Of a stretch of DNA of 64,000 bases, positions 36,789 to 48,860 are shown one piece after another. The DNA is from Trametopsis cervina (taxonomy: Eukaryota; Basidiomycota; Agaricomycetes; Polyporales; Irpicaceae): assembly GCA_022385755.1 (NCBI GenBank), contig MU278357.1:721768-785767 (forward strand). Direction: 5' to 3'. How positions within the stretch are numbered: position 1 is the first letter of the stretch; every line of letters begins with the position of its first letter. Position numbers and translations under genes: made by a program. The notes below the pieces were generated by a model that did no database searches, was not told the origin of the DNA, and saw nothing but the letters and a program-made list of their open reading frames with translations.

Positions 36789-39546
36789 TTAGAAGTTTCC
36801 ATTCTCCACATCATCCATGCTCAGCCAAGCCTCATCTCCACACTCTGCAGCCATTCTACCTGCCAGAGAGGTAGACCCTTTACCATTCACAAGAAAATTC
36901 CAGCTAGTACAAATGAACATGCCCTTCTTACAGCGAGTAAGCATGACATTGGTACGTCTAAGATCTTTCAGGAAACCCAACTCCCTTGATCGCACCACAG
37001 ATATGATAATATAGTCATCTTCATTTCCTATAAATGAAAGCAGTGAATACCTTGAATGGTCACTCCTCTGGACTGCTACATACCTTGAAATGAGTCAACA
37101 TTGAAACACTTATCTTGCCAGGTTAGATTAGCTCTCTTCAAGCTATTTTCAATGGCTGTCCTTTGAGCTTCATAGGGGGTAATGATTCTGAAGCTTTCTT
37201 CTTCCTCCTGAAGCTTAGCAGCAATCTTGATAACTGCCTCACATTCCATTTGATTCTACACTCTTCAGGTGAGATAAGTGGATAAAAGTGACAAAAATGG
37301 AACCAACCTCCCAGCTGGTCTTATATTGTTTTTCTTCTCCATTGATGTCTACAAAAAAGCAGGCAGGGCCAGGAACAAGATGTTCTGGGTTTGATCTTAA
37401 CTGTCCATCATAGACAGCAGCTGAAATCATATCTCCAATGTGAGGTGGCATACGATCTGATGTTTCTCAATTAATGCAGTGTATGACAAGTATAATGACA
37501 CCTACACTGAATATCAAGAAATTTGGCACTACCCCGGAGATGTGATATCTCAAATATACTCTGAAGGTCTTCAATTTCATCTTGACCATATGGAGGTACT
37601 ATACAGAGTGATTGAATCAGAAATTTATCAGTGGTGAATAAAAAAAACCTACATTGCTTATCATCACCAATAAAACACAATTTTTGAAGAGTTGTGAAGT
37701 TTCTAAGAGGATATATATACTCAGATACAGCTATCTGACTAGCCTCATCTATGACCATATACTTGAGAGGGACTTTAGAGGTGATAAGACTGAGACGAGG
37801 ATGAGATAGCATGCTAAGAGTACTGAGAATGACCTTAACACCTCCTAGCTCTGATTTGGCAGCCCTTTTGAGGTCATCAGAGCGTATGGTGTGAGAGGAG
37901 ATGTTATGATACAATTCTTCATGCCTGTCAAATATTCATGGGAATTTACCATTTTAGGAGGCAAAATTGACTCACCAGCCAAAGTGAAAATCTTTGGACA
38001 CAAGCAGTTTCCACTTGTCAAATCCAATTTTTGCCAATTTCTCAGCAATATTCCTTACAGCCACATTAGACTGAGCTAAAAGCCAGATTCCACTCCAATC
38101 AGAATCAATGGCAGACTGCACAAAAGCTCCAATAACTGTTGTCTTGCCAGTTCCAGGTGGTCCTTGAATGATGGTGATGCGAGACTCATTGTCCAGAGAA
38201 AGCATGCTTGTGACTGCAAGCTGCTGAGATTCATTCAGTGGATACTGATAGCTCAAGGGTGGGGGTGCCTGATTGGCAGGAAATCTCTCCTCAGGCCAGA
38301 CAACTTCATCATCATCAGGCCAGATCATGCGCAGGAAGGGATTGTCAAACAGGGGAGAGGTACCCTGCATGATTGCAAGGATAGTGGCATCACGGTGCTG
38401 TTCAGCCAGTGTTTTTCCGTCTTCCTCGACTGATGTGACATCTGTGATTGATTTCCCTTCGAGTAATCCCTCGGCCTTCAAGGTGCTGAGACGGCCTGCC
38501 ACCTCTCGCGCACGCGCGTCGAGCACAAACTGACCGCCGTATCGATCCTGGACACTGAGCTCGACACGGCCCTGAGGGAAGACATTGTACAGTAAATACA
38601 ATGTTGTTATATTCCGGGTGTGCGACTTACATTCTGCGACCGATGTCGCGTCGTGAAACGTTCGGAGTTGAATTTGAGCTTCTTATCGGCCGCGCTGACG
38701 ACGGAGAAGTCGTGCGGTGTTTGCTGCGGCCGCTTCGCGTCTTGCAGCTGTCCCGTCTTCGCGAATTGGCCAAGCACCGAGAGTCGCTGGAATGTCACTC
38801 CGTGGTCAGTCACTGATCTGAAGATGTAAATGACACATAGCGTTGAGGTGAGCACTCACACCGGTGGGCATTGCTTTGGTATTGATCTTGGGCACCTCTC
38901 GAAACCTCTCTTCCATGTCGCCCAGCGTTGGAATATAACTGGCCAGCCATGCCCTCATCGCAAGTGCACGCGAAGTCTTGGGGTTGTCCACATCGCGGAT
39001 GTTCGACTTGAAGGCCGCTCGAACATTGTCTTTGAACATCTTTGCCGCATGGGTCGAGGCGATCGCGAATCCAGTTGCATTGACGGCGTCGCGCGGGTCC
39101 TTGCAGGTGCACCCGCTCTGTACATCTACCCCGTTCTCAATGAAGAGGTCGCGGTCGCAGTACAGACTGAGGGCGAGTGGCGCGAGGTCGAAGGCGTAGA
39201 GAGTAGTACCCGGACGGAAGAGGATCAGTTCTTGCAACAACTTGCGCGAGGCGACAACAGCATCTTCTGAAGATTTGGTCTTCGATCGGAACTGGATCAG
39301 GTATAAGTTGGATGCGACACACACGGCTAGAGTGTTGAGGAGCCCGGAGGGGGTGAATCCACCAGCAAGCCCGACTGGGACTGGGACTGCTGTACTAGGT
39401 GCCTCGCCCTTCGCGCCGCCACCAGAGTTGAAGAGTGTCGCGATCTTCTCCTCAGTGAGGTCTGTTTCAATCAGTGAAGTGATCTCGAGTGGAGGCTGGT
39501 AGATGTCGATTAGATTTTGTTGGATGTACTGTTTTGCTTGTGCCAT
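36789..39546 (-). CDS. UPF1-like SF1 helicase with long N-terminal domain
   Basis: The product is about 800 residues in at least ten exons. The C-terminal half holds all SF1 motifs: NESQQLAVTSML, IIQGPPGTGKTTVIGAFVQS (Walker A), AQSNVAVRNIAEKLAKIG, YMVIDEASQIAVSEY (motif II, DEAS), CFIGDDKQ (motif III), FRIITPYEAQ, VDSFQGNEDDYIIISVVRS (motif V) and RTNVMLTRCKKGMFICTS (motif VI). This is the UPF1/IGHMBP2/SETX type of RNA/DNA helicase. The N-terminal 240 residues (MAQAKQYIQQNLIDIYQPPL...) are not recognised. A segment LYAFDLAPLALSLYCDRDLF distantly recalls a DnaQ/RNase-D-like exonuclease fold, which is a guess. Codon use changes: the N-terminal part is GC-rich, the helicase core AT-rich. Confidence 0.85.
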
Positions 39547-39886
39547 CTTGAATGAGGTTCAAGGAGAAGTCGCAAGGTTGGCAGTCGGACTCTCTGCAGC
39601 CTGTGGACCGTGAGATACAGGTCGTGGCCCATGCAAGACCAGGACAATAGGAAGTTCCCGTAGCTACTGTCTCACGGTAATATAAGGTGGTCGTGTCTCC
39701 TATGGCCATTGTCTCAAAGCGCTGTGGAGCTGAGCAGCCATAATCAGGCGGGGACACCGTGCCCTGGAGTTTGTGGCCTGTTAAGTATCACAGCGAGCGA
39801 CATACATATGTAGTGTCATTATAGCCGCAAAAGAAACCTCCTGGTAGAATACAATGGTACACCAAAGAAAGTAAAAGAGACTAAGG
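39547..39886. other. Helicase promoter / 3' flank of HSP70-like gene
   Basis: A 340-base gap between two minus-strand genes with no recognised gene. It contains the upstream region of the helicase. Confidence 0.4.
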
Positions 39887-42800
39887 CTACTTTTTACCCT
39901 TCTTCTTTCCTGTTGCCTTTTTCCCGCTCGTGGCATTGGATGCGGTGCGCGACATATCTTCCGCAGCGGGAGCATTTTGTTTATTCTTCTTTCCCTTCTT
40001 CTTTTCTGGCAACCAGTCAGGTTCCTCGTCCTTCTCAGCGGTATTCTCACCGTCCCCGTCGGCGAGTTGGTCTTCACTAGGGTTTTCGGCAGCAGGTCCT
40101 GTTTCCTCCGCTGTCTCTTCCACCGTGGGCGATGCCTCAGTATGGTTCACGACAACATCATCGGTGCCTGTGTGTTCGCCAGCAAGAAGATCTGCACCAT
40201 TGAGTTGAGTTTCGGTGACCGGTGCATCCGTTGCTGCGGCCTGTTCTTGAGGGGCATCAGTAGCGGCAGACTCAGTCGGAACAGCCGGTGCAGCTGCAGG
40301 CTCTTCCTCGTTCTTCCAGCCCTCTGCATCTGTCTCGTTCACACTGTCAGCCCACGGATCAGGGAGTGTTGTTGCAGCAGGGGTAGCGGGTTTGGAAGGC
40401 ACAGGCGTCGCAGCCTTGGAGAGTGCAGGCGTCGCGGGCTTAGAAGGGACAACAGGCCTATCCGGGTCCGAAGTCGCAGGATTGGGTTCCGTATGATGAG
40501 TTGTAGGGGCCTGCGACGTGTTATTCCAGCCGAAGCCGCCTGGAATGTCCGACGACGGTTGCTGCTCTTGGGCTCCACCCATGCCGAGCACATTCCCAAT
40601 TGACCCTAGACCCCATGAGCCTAGTCCGAAACCGAACTTTCCGCCCGTGCTTGCGGGAGCAGCGGTGGACTCCCTCTTGCTTGCTGCCGGTGACGGCGTC
40701 TTTGTGTTCCATTGCTGGCCGGAAGTCAAGAAGTCGGCAAATTGCCCTGCGCTGGGGTCATCGGTCTTGTTCTCAGAGGCCCACAGTTCGCCGAGGCCTC
40801 CAGGCGCGGCGGAATGAGGAGCAGTTGTGTGATGGCTGTGAAGTCCGGATGCGGTCGAAAGTGGTGGCAGATCGTGAGTAGTAGCAGGCGTTTCGGTATG
40901 CGTGGTTTCAGGGGCATGAGATTGACGGCGCGAACGCGATTCGGGTTCGGGCGAAGGTGCGGGACGTGGTGGGATGACGGCATCGTCGTCGGGGTGTCTT
41001 GGAGAGGCATGGTAGGTAGGAGCAGGCGGGGCGAGTTCTTGTACGGGTGGCGGAGGAGGCGCCTGTTCGACGACTGCAGGCTCTTGAGGAAGAGGTTCAG
41101 GCTCAGGCTTCGGCGAAGGGACCCTTGACACCGCCCTGGGAGTGGTAGCATTCGGTGTAGGTACCTTGGACGGCGCTTTGGACGGTGCTTTAGATGGCGC
41201 CCTAGAAGGTCCCACTGGAGTCGCAACCTTGGGAGTCGCGATCGCAGAAGGAGCCAGACTGGCGGCATTATGAGGCGTTCCAATAGGTGTGGCGGCTTTG
41301 GACGCGCCCCATGCAGGTGCTCTTGGTGTCATTACTCCTGGTGTGGCTGTAGGTGTAGCAACCTTAGGCGTGGCTACGGGTGTAGCTACCTTTGATGCCG
41401 GCGCGGGGGTATGAATCTTCGAGACTGCTGGAGTAGGAGCCTTGGATACGGTCTCGACAATGGGGGGAATATCTGTGGGAGTGAGCAGTGCTTCCGGAGG
41501 GATCGCTCGAGGCGTGACCATGCCTGATTTGGGCATTGGCGTGCGTGCGTTCGATGCAGAGGGACTCGGTTGCTTAGACGCGGCAGGAGGGAGCTCTGGG
41601 GCAGGAGCAGGCGGCGGCGTGACGTAGTCGAGGTCTTGTGCGACCGGTTGTGAAGGAGCCGACTCGAAGTAGGAGGCGGCGGCGCCTCTGGGGGAATCGA
41701 GAGGAGTAGCCAGCTTGGATGCAGCTGTACTGGCAGCGGTACTTGCTGTACCCCAGATAGAAGTGAGTGTTTCGCCCAACCTAGCCGTAGCGTTCGTCCT
41801 TGACGACATCTTGCTTTCTGCAGAGATGTTCACAGATCGATCCCGTGAGGCGATGGGAGGAGCGATGGAAGGAGCGATGGAAGGAGCGACAGGGCTCTCG
41901 AGGTTAATACCCCGGTCACGGTACTTGCCCTTGTCGATGCTTGAAGAGATCGAGGGGCGACGTGTCTCGACGGTGCGTTCCGTCTCAGGCGCACGAGAGC
42001 TGTATCCAGAACTGGACTGACGTCTATCGGTCGTCGGACGGGATGCATGAGATGATTGGGAAGCAGTCCGTGTGCGCGCCTCGCTGTGAGTGCGCGAGAC
42101 AACGGGTGGGAGATCAGTGGAAGGACGATGAGAGGAGTGTGCAACGCTCGCTGAGCGGGAGACGCTGCGCGAGGTGGGAGCCATAGAGTCGCGAGAGGGT
42201 GTCTTGGAAGAAGATACAGCAGAACGACGATGTGAGGAGCGGGAGTGCGCGGATGATTGGACATCATCGTCTGCCGAGTCGAAGTCGTCTTCGTCTGCGC
42301 GATGGCCACTCTCGTTGTACACTATAGAAGCGGGACCACTGCGGAAGAGTCAGCATTGATACAAGGAAGACTGCGTATATGTTACATACTATCGAACTTT
42401 GTTCTGCTCGAAAGAGAGATCGTGAGTACGTGTATCTGAGAATTTCAGCAAAGATGGATATCTTACATTGTCCATCCACTTGATTCTGGCCTTGAACTCA
42501 GTAAGACCGAAGTGGATCTCGATGCTGAAGACGATTGTCCAGTATGACTTCCCGCCCTTGCCCTCCTTCGATTGTGCACTACCTGCCAAAGGCGACAAGT
42601 CGGCTCGTACGTAGCACAGCGTAGAGAAGTTGTCTGAGCAGTGTCAGTGGAGCTACACTAGCATAATCGCTGAACTACTTACCCGCATTGCGTATGATCC
42701 ATTTCGGGACCGTGTCGCCACCTCGGAAGCACCAGATCTCTACCTCAAAGACAGACAACGTCGACAGGTTCGTAACCTCCGTGCAGTATTTCCTGCTGAA

Positions 42801-44754
42801 GACGGTTGATTCCTGGACCTTGACTCCCTGCAGCGCGTCTGAGTATGGAGTGACATATCACACACCATGGTCTATGCTCACCCTAGCGAGAATACAATCG
42901 AACGCATCCGGCAACAGCTTGGGACCAGAAGGCAGTTCAAAGAGCCTATGCTTTCTTGCAACGTGCTCCTCGTCGCTCGCGTCGAAGTTCCGCAGGTACT
43001 CAACACCATACATGAACTTCGAGACACGCGCAGACACGTGGTGGTCGCAGTAAAACCCAATAGCACCGTCAGCGACTGCTTTCGATCTGAACCGGTATGA
43101 GCTCATTAGAGTAAGGATGGGACACGTTCGTGAACTTACGTCTGACTATCTGGCCGACTGACGGTGACACCCATAGGCTTGAGACGCTCCTGGAGCTGAC
43201 TGAACAGCCATGGGCTGGCTGCGAACCCACCGACAAGCCATACGCTCTTTGAGGAAGGATCAGTCTCGCGACGACCAACGGGAATGCGAGGTGTCTTACC
43301 TTGACCTGTCCTGACGATGCATGTATTTGAGACGTGATGGACGAAATGGCAGCCATGATTGAGGGCTCGAACATTGCCGCGACTTCCCCTCTGCAACACA
43401 AACTCAGTCAATGTGTTAGACTTAAGCAGGTGTACATACCCTGTCAGCTTCAGTTGCCCTCCACGGATACCGACAGTCATGTCCTTGTCAAGCGGCGAGC
43501 CGAAAGGTACGAATTGCAGTTCCTTGTTGTCTCGGAAGAGACGCTTGGTGGTCTCATCGAATCTCTTCGTGATGTGATCAAGCGAGTCTGGAGTGCCGTA
43601 CTTCGAGGACTTGAGTTTCTCTGTATGTGGCGTCAGCGCCTTCATCTTCATGATACGGCGCTCGAAGAGCTTACCTTCGAAGAATCCGCGTGCGCGGCGA
43701 CTGACGAAAACCGAACCCGCAAAGACACCTGCGGAGTAACGTCAGCACCACGATAAGGCTGCGCAGATGCTTACTCACAGTCTGGGGGAGCTATTTCTTC
43801 TATCACCAGTGGCGCCGACGCCCTAATAGCATATGAGCTGATATCTAATGTGCCTCCGCCAGCGTCGGCAACGAGGAATCCATGACCTGATGGATTCTGG
43901 GAAATAGTCAGTCCATCACCAACGATCCTTGTATTGCGGATACACACCGAAAGTACATCGGCGGCCAGACCGTTTAGGACACAGGCGTGGAGACTGGCCT
44001 CTCCTTCGGTAACAAACCGGATCCTGGCCTTGCCCTCATCCGTATCAGGGATCAGCCGTCCCAAGACTGCCGCTCTGCGCATCTTGGTCTGTTGCGCGCC
44101 CTCCCACCCGTTGGGGTGACTGAGCACGAATTGGATGTTACTTTCGACGGCGCGCCACATGGCATGGCCGTTCGCATGGGTATCTTCGATGAAGGAGTGG
44201 GTGCACCGGAAGAGGTACGACAGGAAGTCGCCGAAGACGTCGACGGCGTTCTTGTTTCGTGGTAATGGTGGGAGGCGCATCCCGTTCATCTTGAGTGTCA
44301 TCGTCTTCGGACGGAGGCGAAGCTTGAATCTGCATGATGCGTTGTCGTCAGTATAGTTTGCATGTGTCTCGACGAGCGCAGGACACGTACAGCTCGGTCT
44401 TGATCCATCCTTCGTCTTCTGCCTGAGCAAGCACTGCTGCGCCGTCGGCTTCTGCACCAGCAGCTTTCATATTTCCGTGACTATCATAGTACATTATTGA
44501 GGGTATCTTAGAGTTGCCTGCTACATGTTCCTGTCCCGGGAATCTACACGGGATCGTCGTCAGAAATCTACTCAGCTTCGCCACGCATATCGCGCTGCGT
44601 ACCTTGTTACACCGTGGATCTTGGGGACTTCCCCTGGTTCTAGAATGGCGTATGATACACCGCTGAATGTGGTTCCGATATCGAGTGCGAGGACGAGACT
44701 GCGTGTCTGCCCTGTGTAAGGCTTCCTAGTGCCCAAGCCCATGCCGGGCTTCAT
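39887..44754 (-). CDS. HSP70-like ATPase fused to long disordered tail
   Basis: About thirteen exons join to roughly 1370 residues. The first ~570 form an HSP70/actin-fold ATPase of the divergent fungal type (HSP12A-like): SLVLALDIGTTFSGVSYAIL (phosphate 1), YYDSHGNMKAAGAEADGAAV, FVLSHPNGWEGAQQTKMRRA, VADAGGGTLDISSYAIR (phosphate 2) and SVWLVGGFAASPWLFSQLQE (adenosine motif). The usual C-terminal domain ends KARIKWMDN, then a 14-base exon (AACAAAGTTCGATA) and YGPASIVYNESGHRADED lead straight into an ~800-residue Ser/Pro/Ala/Thr tail. The tail has TP/AP repeats (KVATPVATPKVATPTATPG), an RxPSKAPSKAPSK run, late short motifs (GGKFGFGLGSWGLGSIGNV) and a Lys-rich end (KKATGKKKGKK). Start ATG is at 44754, and an intron probably lies in the 5' UTR (acceptor TTTGCAG). 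Confidence 0.82.
41840..41905. repeat. 12-bp tandem repeat in the HSP70-like tail
   Basis: A GGAGCGATGGAA unit is repeated about three times with small changes near 41855-41893. On the coding (minus) strand it encodes Pro-Ser-Ile-Ala units. It is one of several low-complexity tracts in the tail. Confidence 0.7.
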
Positions 44755-46662
44755 GTCAGGTATCTGCAAAGGAGACGAGTAAAGAGTAGAGAGGTGGCGA
44801 TGTCGTCAGAATCGTGAGGCAGATGACCTGGGCGTTGACCTCGAGGCTGAGCCTGAGGGTGTGGTGGATGTGAAGGTGTAAAATGGGCGACAATGGACCG
44901 CGGAGGAGGGCTTATTCTATATCGCACGTTGATAATAGATTGGCTAACGAGTCGACATTGGGGGCAGCCGGGCACGAGGCATTGATTTTGGGTTCCCTCG
45001 CCGCAGAGCCTGAGAGTGCGCCCGTGGTAGGAAACAGGGCACAACACGCGTTTATGGGCGCCTACACGACCACGTGGTCTGCGAAAACGCGGTTGTGGCG
45101 TGTATTGTCCGTCTCGCTCTTCCTGACCACAGTCGTTCGATACAAGGCGCAGTACAGCTCGCGAGGATCACCGAGATTAAGAGGCGAAGATGCTTCCCAT
45201 TACACTCGCAATCGCTATGCTGGTCCGAGAAAACACCAACAGGAACCGCAAAATGGTATAGGCAAGAGACGAAAATCCCCAGAATCGGGAAGCGCAATGC
45301 GTGATGGGCGTGTTCGCTGTCTCGCAAACAGCCAAAAGTATACTTGGTGAAGATCTCACCATCTTCTTCCTGTCAATCTTGTCAATCTAGCTTACCAGGG
45401 ACTGGAGCCGCAGGCATGGGGATGACGACGTTGCGTACAGTTCCAGCTTACTGCAAGATGTCATCTACGCAACCCCTACATGAGGCGAGAGACGGTCAAA
45501 CAGGGACAGCATTCCGTTGAACGGACGGAGGTATCAGGGCTCTCTGCGGCCGTGAGTTCAATCCGTTGCGTTGCAAGAAGCGATACATGGACATCTCCTG
45601 ACGTGAAACCGTTTGCTGTCTTCCGCAGCTTTTCTGCCTGCCCTGCGGCCAATTCTATGAAGATGACATCAACGCCAGCGGCTCGATATATCTGCGCAGA
45701 TTCTGGGCCCATTAGATGGCTTAGCTGCGTTCTCTGCGGAGACCCGTCTTCGTGAGCTTCCACGGCCCCGACCTCGAACGCATTCCCCTATCACCTCTGC
45801 CGGCATCGCATCCCGATATATACTGAAATGCACATATCCCTTTGCGCCACTCCGTTGTGAATGGTTCGAGCCCCACGAGAATCCTCCGAGACTGAGACTG
45901 TTGGATAGCTGGATTTGCATCCTGTACTCCTCGAATTCCGAGACCGGTCTCCGGCCGCGTTGGGGCTCGGAAGCCAGGTCTTTCTTCACGTAAACGCTGC
46001 CATTTCCTCCGATTTCGGTTCTAGTCAGTGTTCCACGAACGGGACTACGTAGTGAAATGTTGGAGCGAAAAGATCATGCCAATACTATGCCAATGTGAGA
46101 CGCACTTGTGCCGCGAACAGTCATTAGGCGCGCACGGCATTGTGTGAGAGACGGAGAGTGGCGCACCACGCATTGTTATCACCTTACCTCTTCCTCCAAC
46201 CAAGATCTTTGATTTCGCTCACCGGGCTCTGTGTGACCTCACCTGCTTGTCTCTGTATAACAATACAACGAGATCCTTACGTTGAGATCGTCGTCAGAGC
46301 GAACCTGTGTTGTCGTTTACCTACACGTGCCAAAGGTGAGGCTGCAGAGAACAGGCTGATCAACACGTTTATCCCCATTGTAGCGTCTCGCCTCCAGCGG
46401 AGACCTTTGCGGACCTATTGTGGACCAGTGCCGCAGTGATTTCCCCAGTGTGAGTTGAGAACGAGGCACTTGTCCTGTGACTCGGCAGTCTCGCGTCCCA
46501 AAGAGGCTCTGGCTGATCTTGCAGCACTCCTCCCTGTCTGTCACAGCCCGAGCTCGATATCACTTTCTCCCACTTCGAATATACAAGAAGGATAAAGGAA
46601 CCGCTGCTCAGGTATTGTTCACCTTCCCCAAAACTCTCACCTCGCTCAGTCACCTACCGACG
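44755..46662. other. 1.9-kb intergenic region with a possible relic
   Basis: This divergent stretch lies between the HSP70-like gene and the coiled-coil gene. It must hold both promoters. A protein-like minus-strand trace at 45476-46046 is listed separately. Other frames are short and unsupported. Confidence 0.35.
45476..46046 (-). pseudogene. Unidentified coding trace, possibly a broken gene
   Basis: After an ACGTAG acceptor-like site (about 46050), a frame reads RGTLTRTEIGGNGSVYVKKD, SEFEEYRMQIQLSNSLSLGG and KGYVHFSIYRDAMPAEVIGE, which looks protein-like. About 30 codons later a different frame reads EVGAVEAHEDGSPQRTQLSH, SAQIYRAAGVDVIFIELAAG and TSGDVHVSLLATQRIEL to a stop at 45476. The two frames do not join through a good intron. 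I cannot find a start codon in context. The piece could be a decayed gene, or a real gene with introns I did not resolve. Family unknown. Confidence 0.2.
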
Positions 46663-48860
46663 ATGCGTATCCAGGTTTCCCCGTCGACCCAGCGCAGCAC
46701 CGTCGAATACTTTTCCTACCGCGAGTCCTTTGACTTCACCAGCGGTGACAGCAGTGAGAGCAGCCCAACGCTTGTGTCTGACCTCCCTCTTGCATCGCTC
46801 AACGATCCCATCACACGTCTCACCCGCGAGTGCAGTGCCCTTCGTCTTCGCCTAGCCACCGCCGAACGGACGAACAAGGAGCGTAGCCTCTCCACCCCAG
46901 CGCCTCCATCCGAAGCTGGGACACGTGCACCCCCTTCATCTGCTCGCACCCCTCCCACGCTCGGTTTCCCTCTCGAGATCAGCTCGAGCAAGTCAGACTA
47001 CCACAGTGCTATATCTACGACCACCGTCACGTACTCCCGTAGCACCGTCACCCATACCCACCCGCAACCCCACCCGACACAAAAGCAGGAACGTCACCAG
47101 CCTCAGACGTCCCCGCAGGCCCAACAGCCGCAACCACCCCAAAACAACCAGCAGTCGCACTCGCGCTCTCCCCGCTCCCGACGTCGCAAGCTGGATCATA
47201 CCCACCGCGACCGCACGCACCAGCGCCCGGCCTCTGCCCCTCATCCCGACCAACTTACCAGTAGCCAACCACCGCAACCACCTCGCGAGAGGATCCGCAG
47301 AGTCCCGCCTCCACAGTCGGAGCGCCGACCGTCGCCTGGCGGGGAGTCATCCCCCAGCCGTAGCTCACAAGCGAAGACAGCCGAGCGATGTAAGCAGCTC
47401 GAGCGCTCCCTGCGCGAGGTGCAGGAACACCTGCGCGCTCGGGACCGCGAGATTGAACTTTTGAAGAAGGAGCGAGATAGGCTCCTCGCTGAACGCGAAC
47501 ATGATAGGAAGCTCGACAAGGAGCGCGAGCAGCTGCGCGAGCGGGAGCGCGCCTTGGAGAGAGACAGAGAGCGCGCGAGAGAACGAGAGAGGGAGCGAGA
47601 ACGCGAAAGGGAGAGGCAGCGCGAGAGAGAACGGGAGCGGGAGAGGGAGAGAGAACGTGAGCGTGACAAGGAGCGGGAGCGGGAGAGGGAGAAGGAGCGC
47701 GAACGCGAGCGGGAGAAAGCCATCACTGAGCGTAGCTTCCGCAGGTCGCGCTCGCAGGCGCCGTCCTCCATGGCACCGTCAACATACTCATTCATGAGCG
47801 TCGACTCCGAACAGCTCGCCCAGCTCCGCAGCCTCGACGTGTTCATGACAAAAACAGACGGGTGGTCCGGTGCGCAAGTCATCCAAGCCGTCGAAGACCT
47901 CAACGCAGAGATAACGCATTTCGCAGCATCCGCCACCGAGACATGCGTATTCGACCGCCGTCCGCCTCCACCCCCTACATCGCGTTCGCGCGGCAGGTCC
48001 AGCTCAGAGAACCGGTCGGCATCCGTTACGACGATGAGCGTGAACGAGGCGATGGAACTCGCGCCGTGGCTCGGTCCGGACATGGCGAAGATCCTGTCGA
48101 CGCACGATCACACCCAGGATCCGCTGCTCGTCCAACTGGCTCTGCAGGCTAGCATCGCAACGTGCTGTGCGCGCTCGTTAACGCTGTTCTGTGTGGGCTT
48201 CCCGTCGAAGCTCGATGGCTTGCTCTCCCGCGTCTTCTCGCATATGCAGGTAGCCGGTACGTTACTTTCTACCGATATACACCCGCTGCCTCTCGAACTG
48301 ATCACGTCCTTCGTCTTCGTGCAGAACCCCAACCCACCTCGTCGCGCTGGCGATCCCTCACGCACCGGTCTATCCGGATGCTCTACCCAGGCCTCGAAGA
48401 ATACGCCATCTCCGAGCTCGTGACGACGATGCTCCGGTGGTCTGCGTGCGTCTTCACAGTATCAGGATGCAGCTCGCCGCCCGTAGAAGGCAAAGACAAA
48501 GACCCAGTGCCCGCGAACCTGCGCGCACAGCTCCGACGCATCGCAGAAGCAGCATACAAGCTCGCAGTCGTCACGCGCGAAGAGATCCTGTCGACGAGCT
48601 TCGAGGTCGTGCTCGTCGAGAGCGGGAACGGGTTCGACGGCGCGGATATGTCGAATGCGTTCCAGGAGTTCCAGGCGGCGAACCCGCCTATTGGGGGAGA
48701 CCGCGTGCTGTGCACTACTGAGCTTGGCCTGAAGTGTGTTACGAGGAAGGGGAAGACGACGGGTGAGGATGCGGCGAGCGGGGGCGATCCGTTTGAGAAG
48801 AGGGTGTTGTTGCAGCCGAAGGTCGTGCTCGACTCGGCGGTGGACGCTCTTGATGCGTGA
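46663..48860 (+). CDS. Coiled-coil protein with Arg-Glu repeat tract, unknown function
   Basis: Two exons (donor CCG|GTACGT at about 48258, acceptor CGTGCAG at about 48324) give about 710 residues. The start MRIQVSPSTQRSTVEYFSY was chosen because it follows a clean 5' leader and opens the conserved-looking N-terminus; upstream in-frame ATG at 46477 is less likely. Residues 50-230 are Ser/Pro/Gln/His-rich. From about 240 to 365 lies a very charged helix built of ER/RE dipeptides (RERERERERERERQRERER), preceded by RDREIELLKKERDRLLAERE. The C-terminal 330 residues are ordered-looking (SVDSEQLAQLRSLDVFMTKT, DGWSGAQVIQAVEDLNAEI, PLLVQLALQASIATCCARSL, IRMLYPGLEEYAISELVTTM). This C-terminal domain recurs in uncharacterised agaricomycete proteins. 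Function unknown. Confidence 0.78.

Noticed and set aside
39887..42322. The 811-codon frame as a separate gene starting MYNESGHRADED
   Set aside because: The first codon in the frame is GTG-like in context and lies within SIVYNESGHR, which splices in frame from the HSP70-like gene. No promoter or ATG supports an independent start.
44883..45350. Plus-strand frame of 155 codons
   Set aside because: No motif, no splice partner, and it lies in the upstream region of the HSP70-like gene.
47241..48083. Minus-strand frame rich in Ser-Arg, like a splicing factor RS domain
   Set aside because: It is the exact antisense of the Arg-Glu repeat. GAGCGC-type codons read backwards give Ser/Arg. No start or RNA-binding domain.
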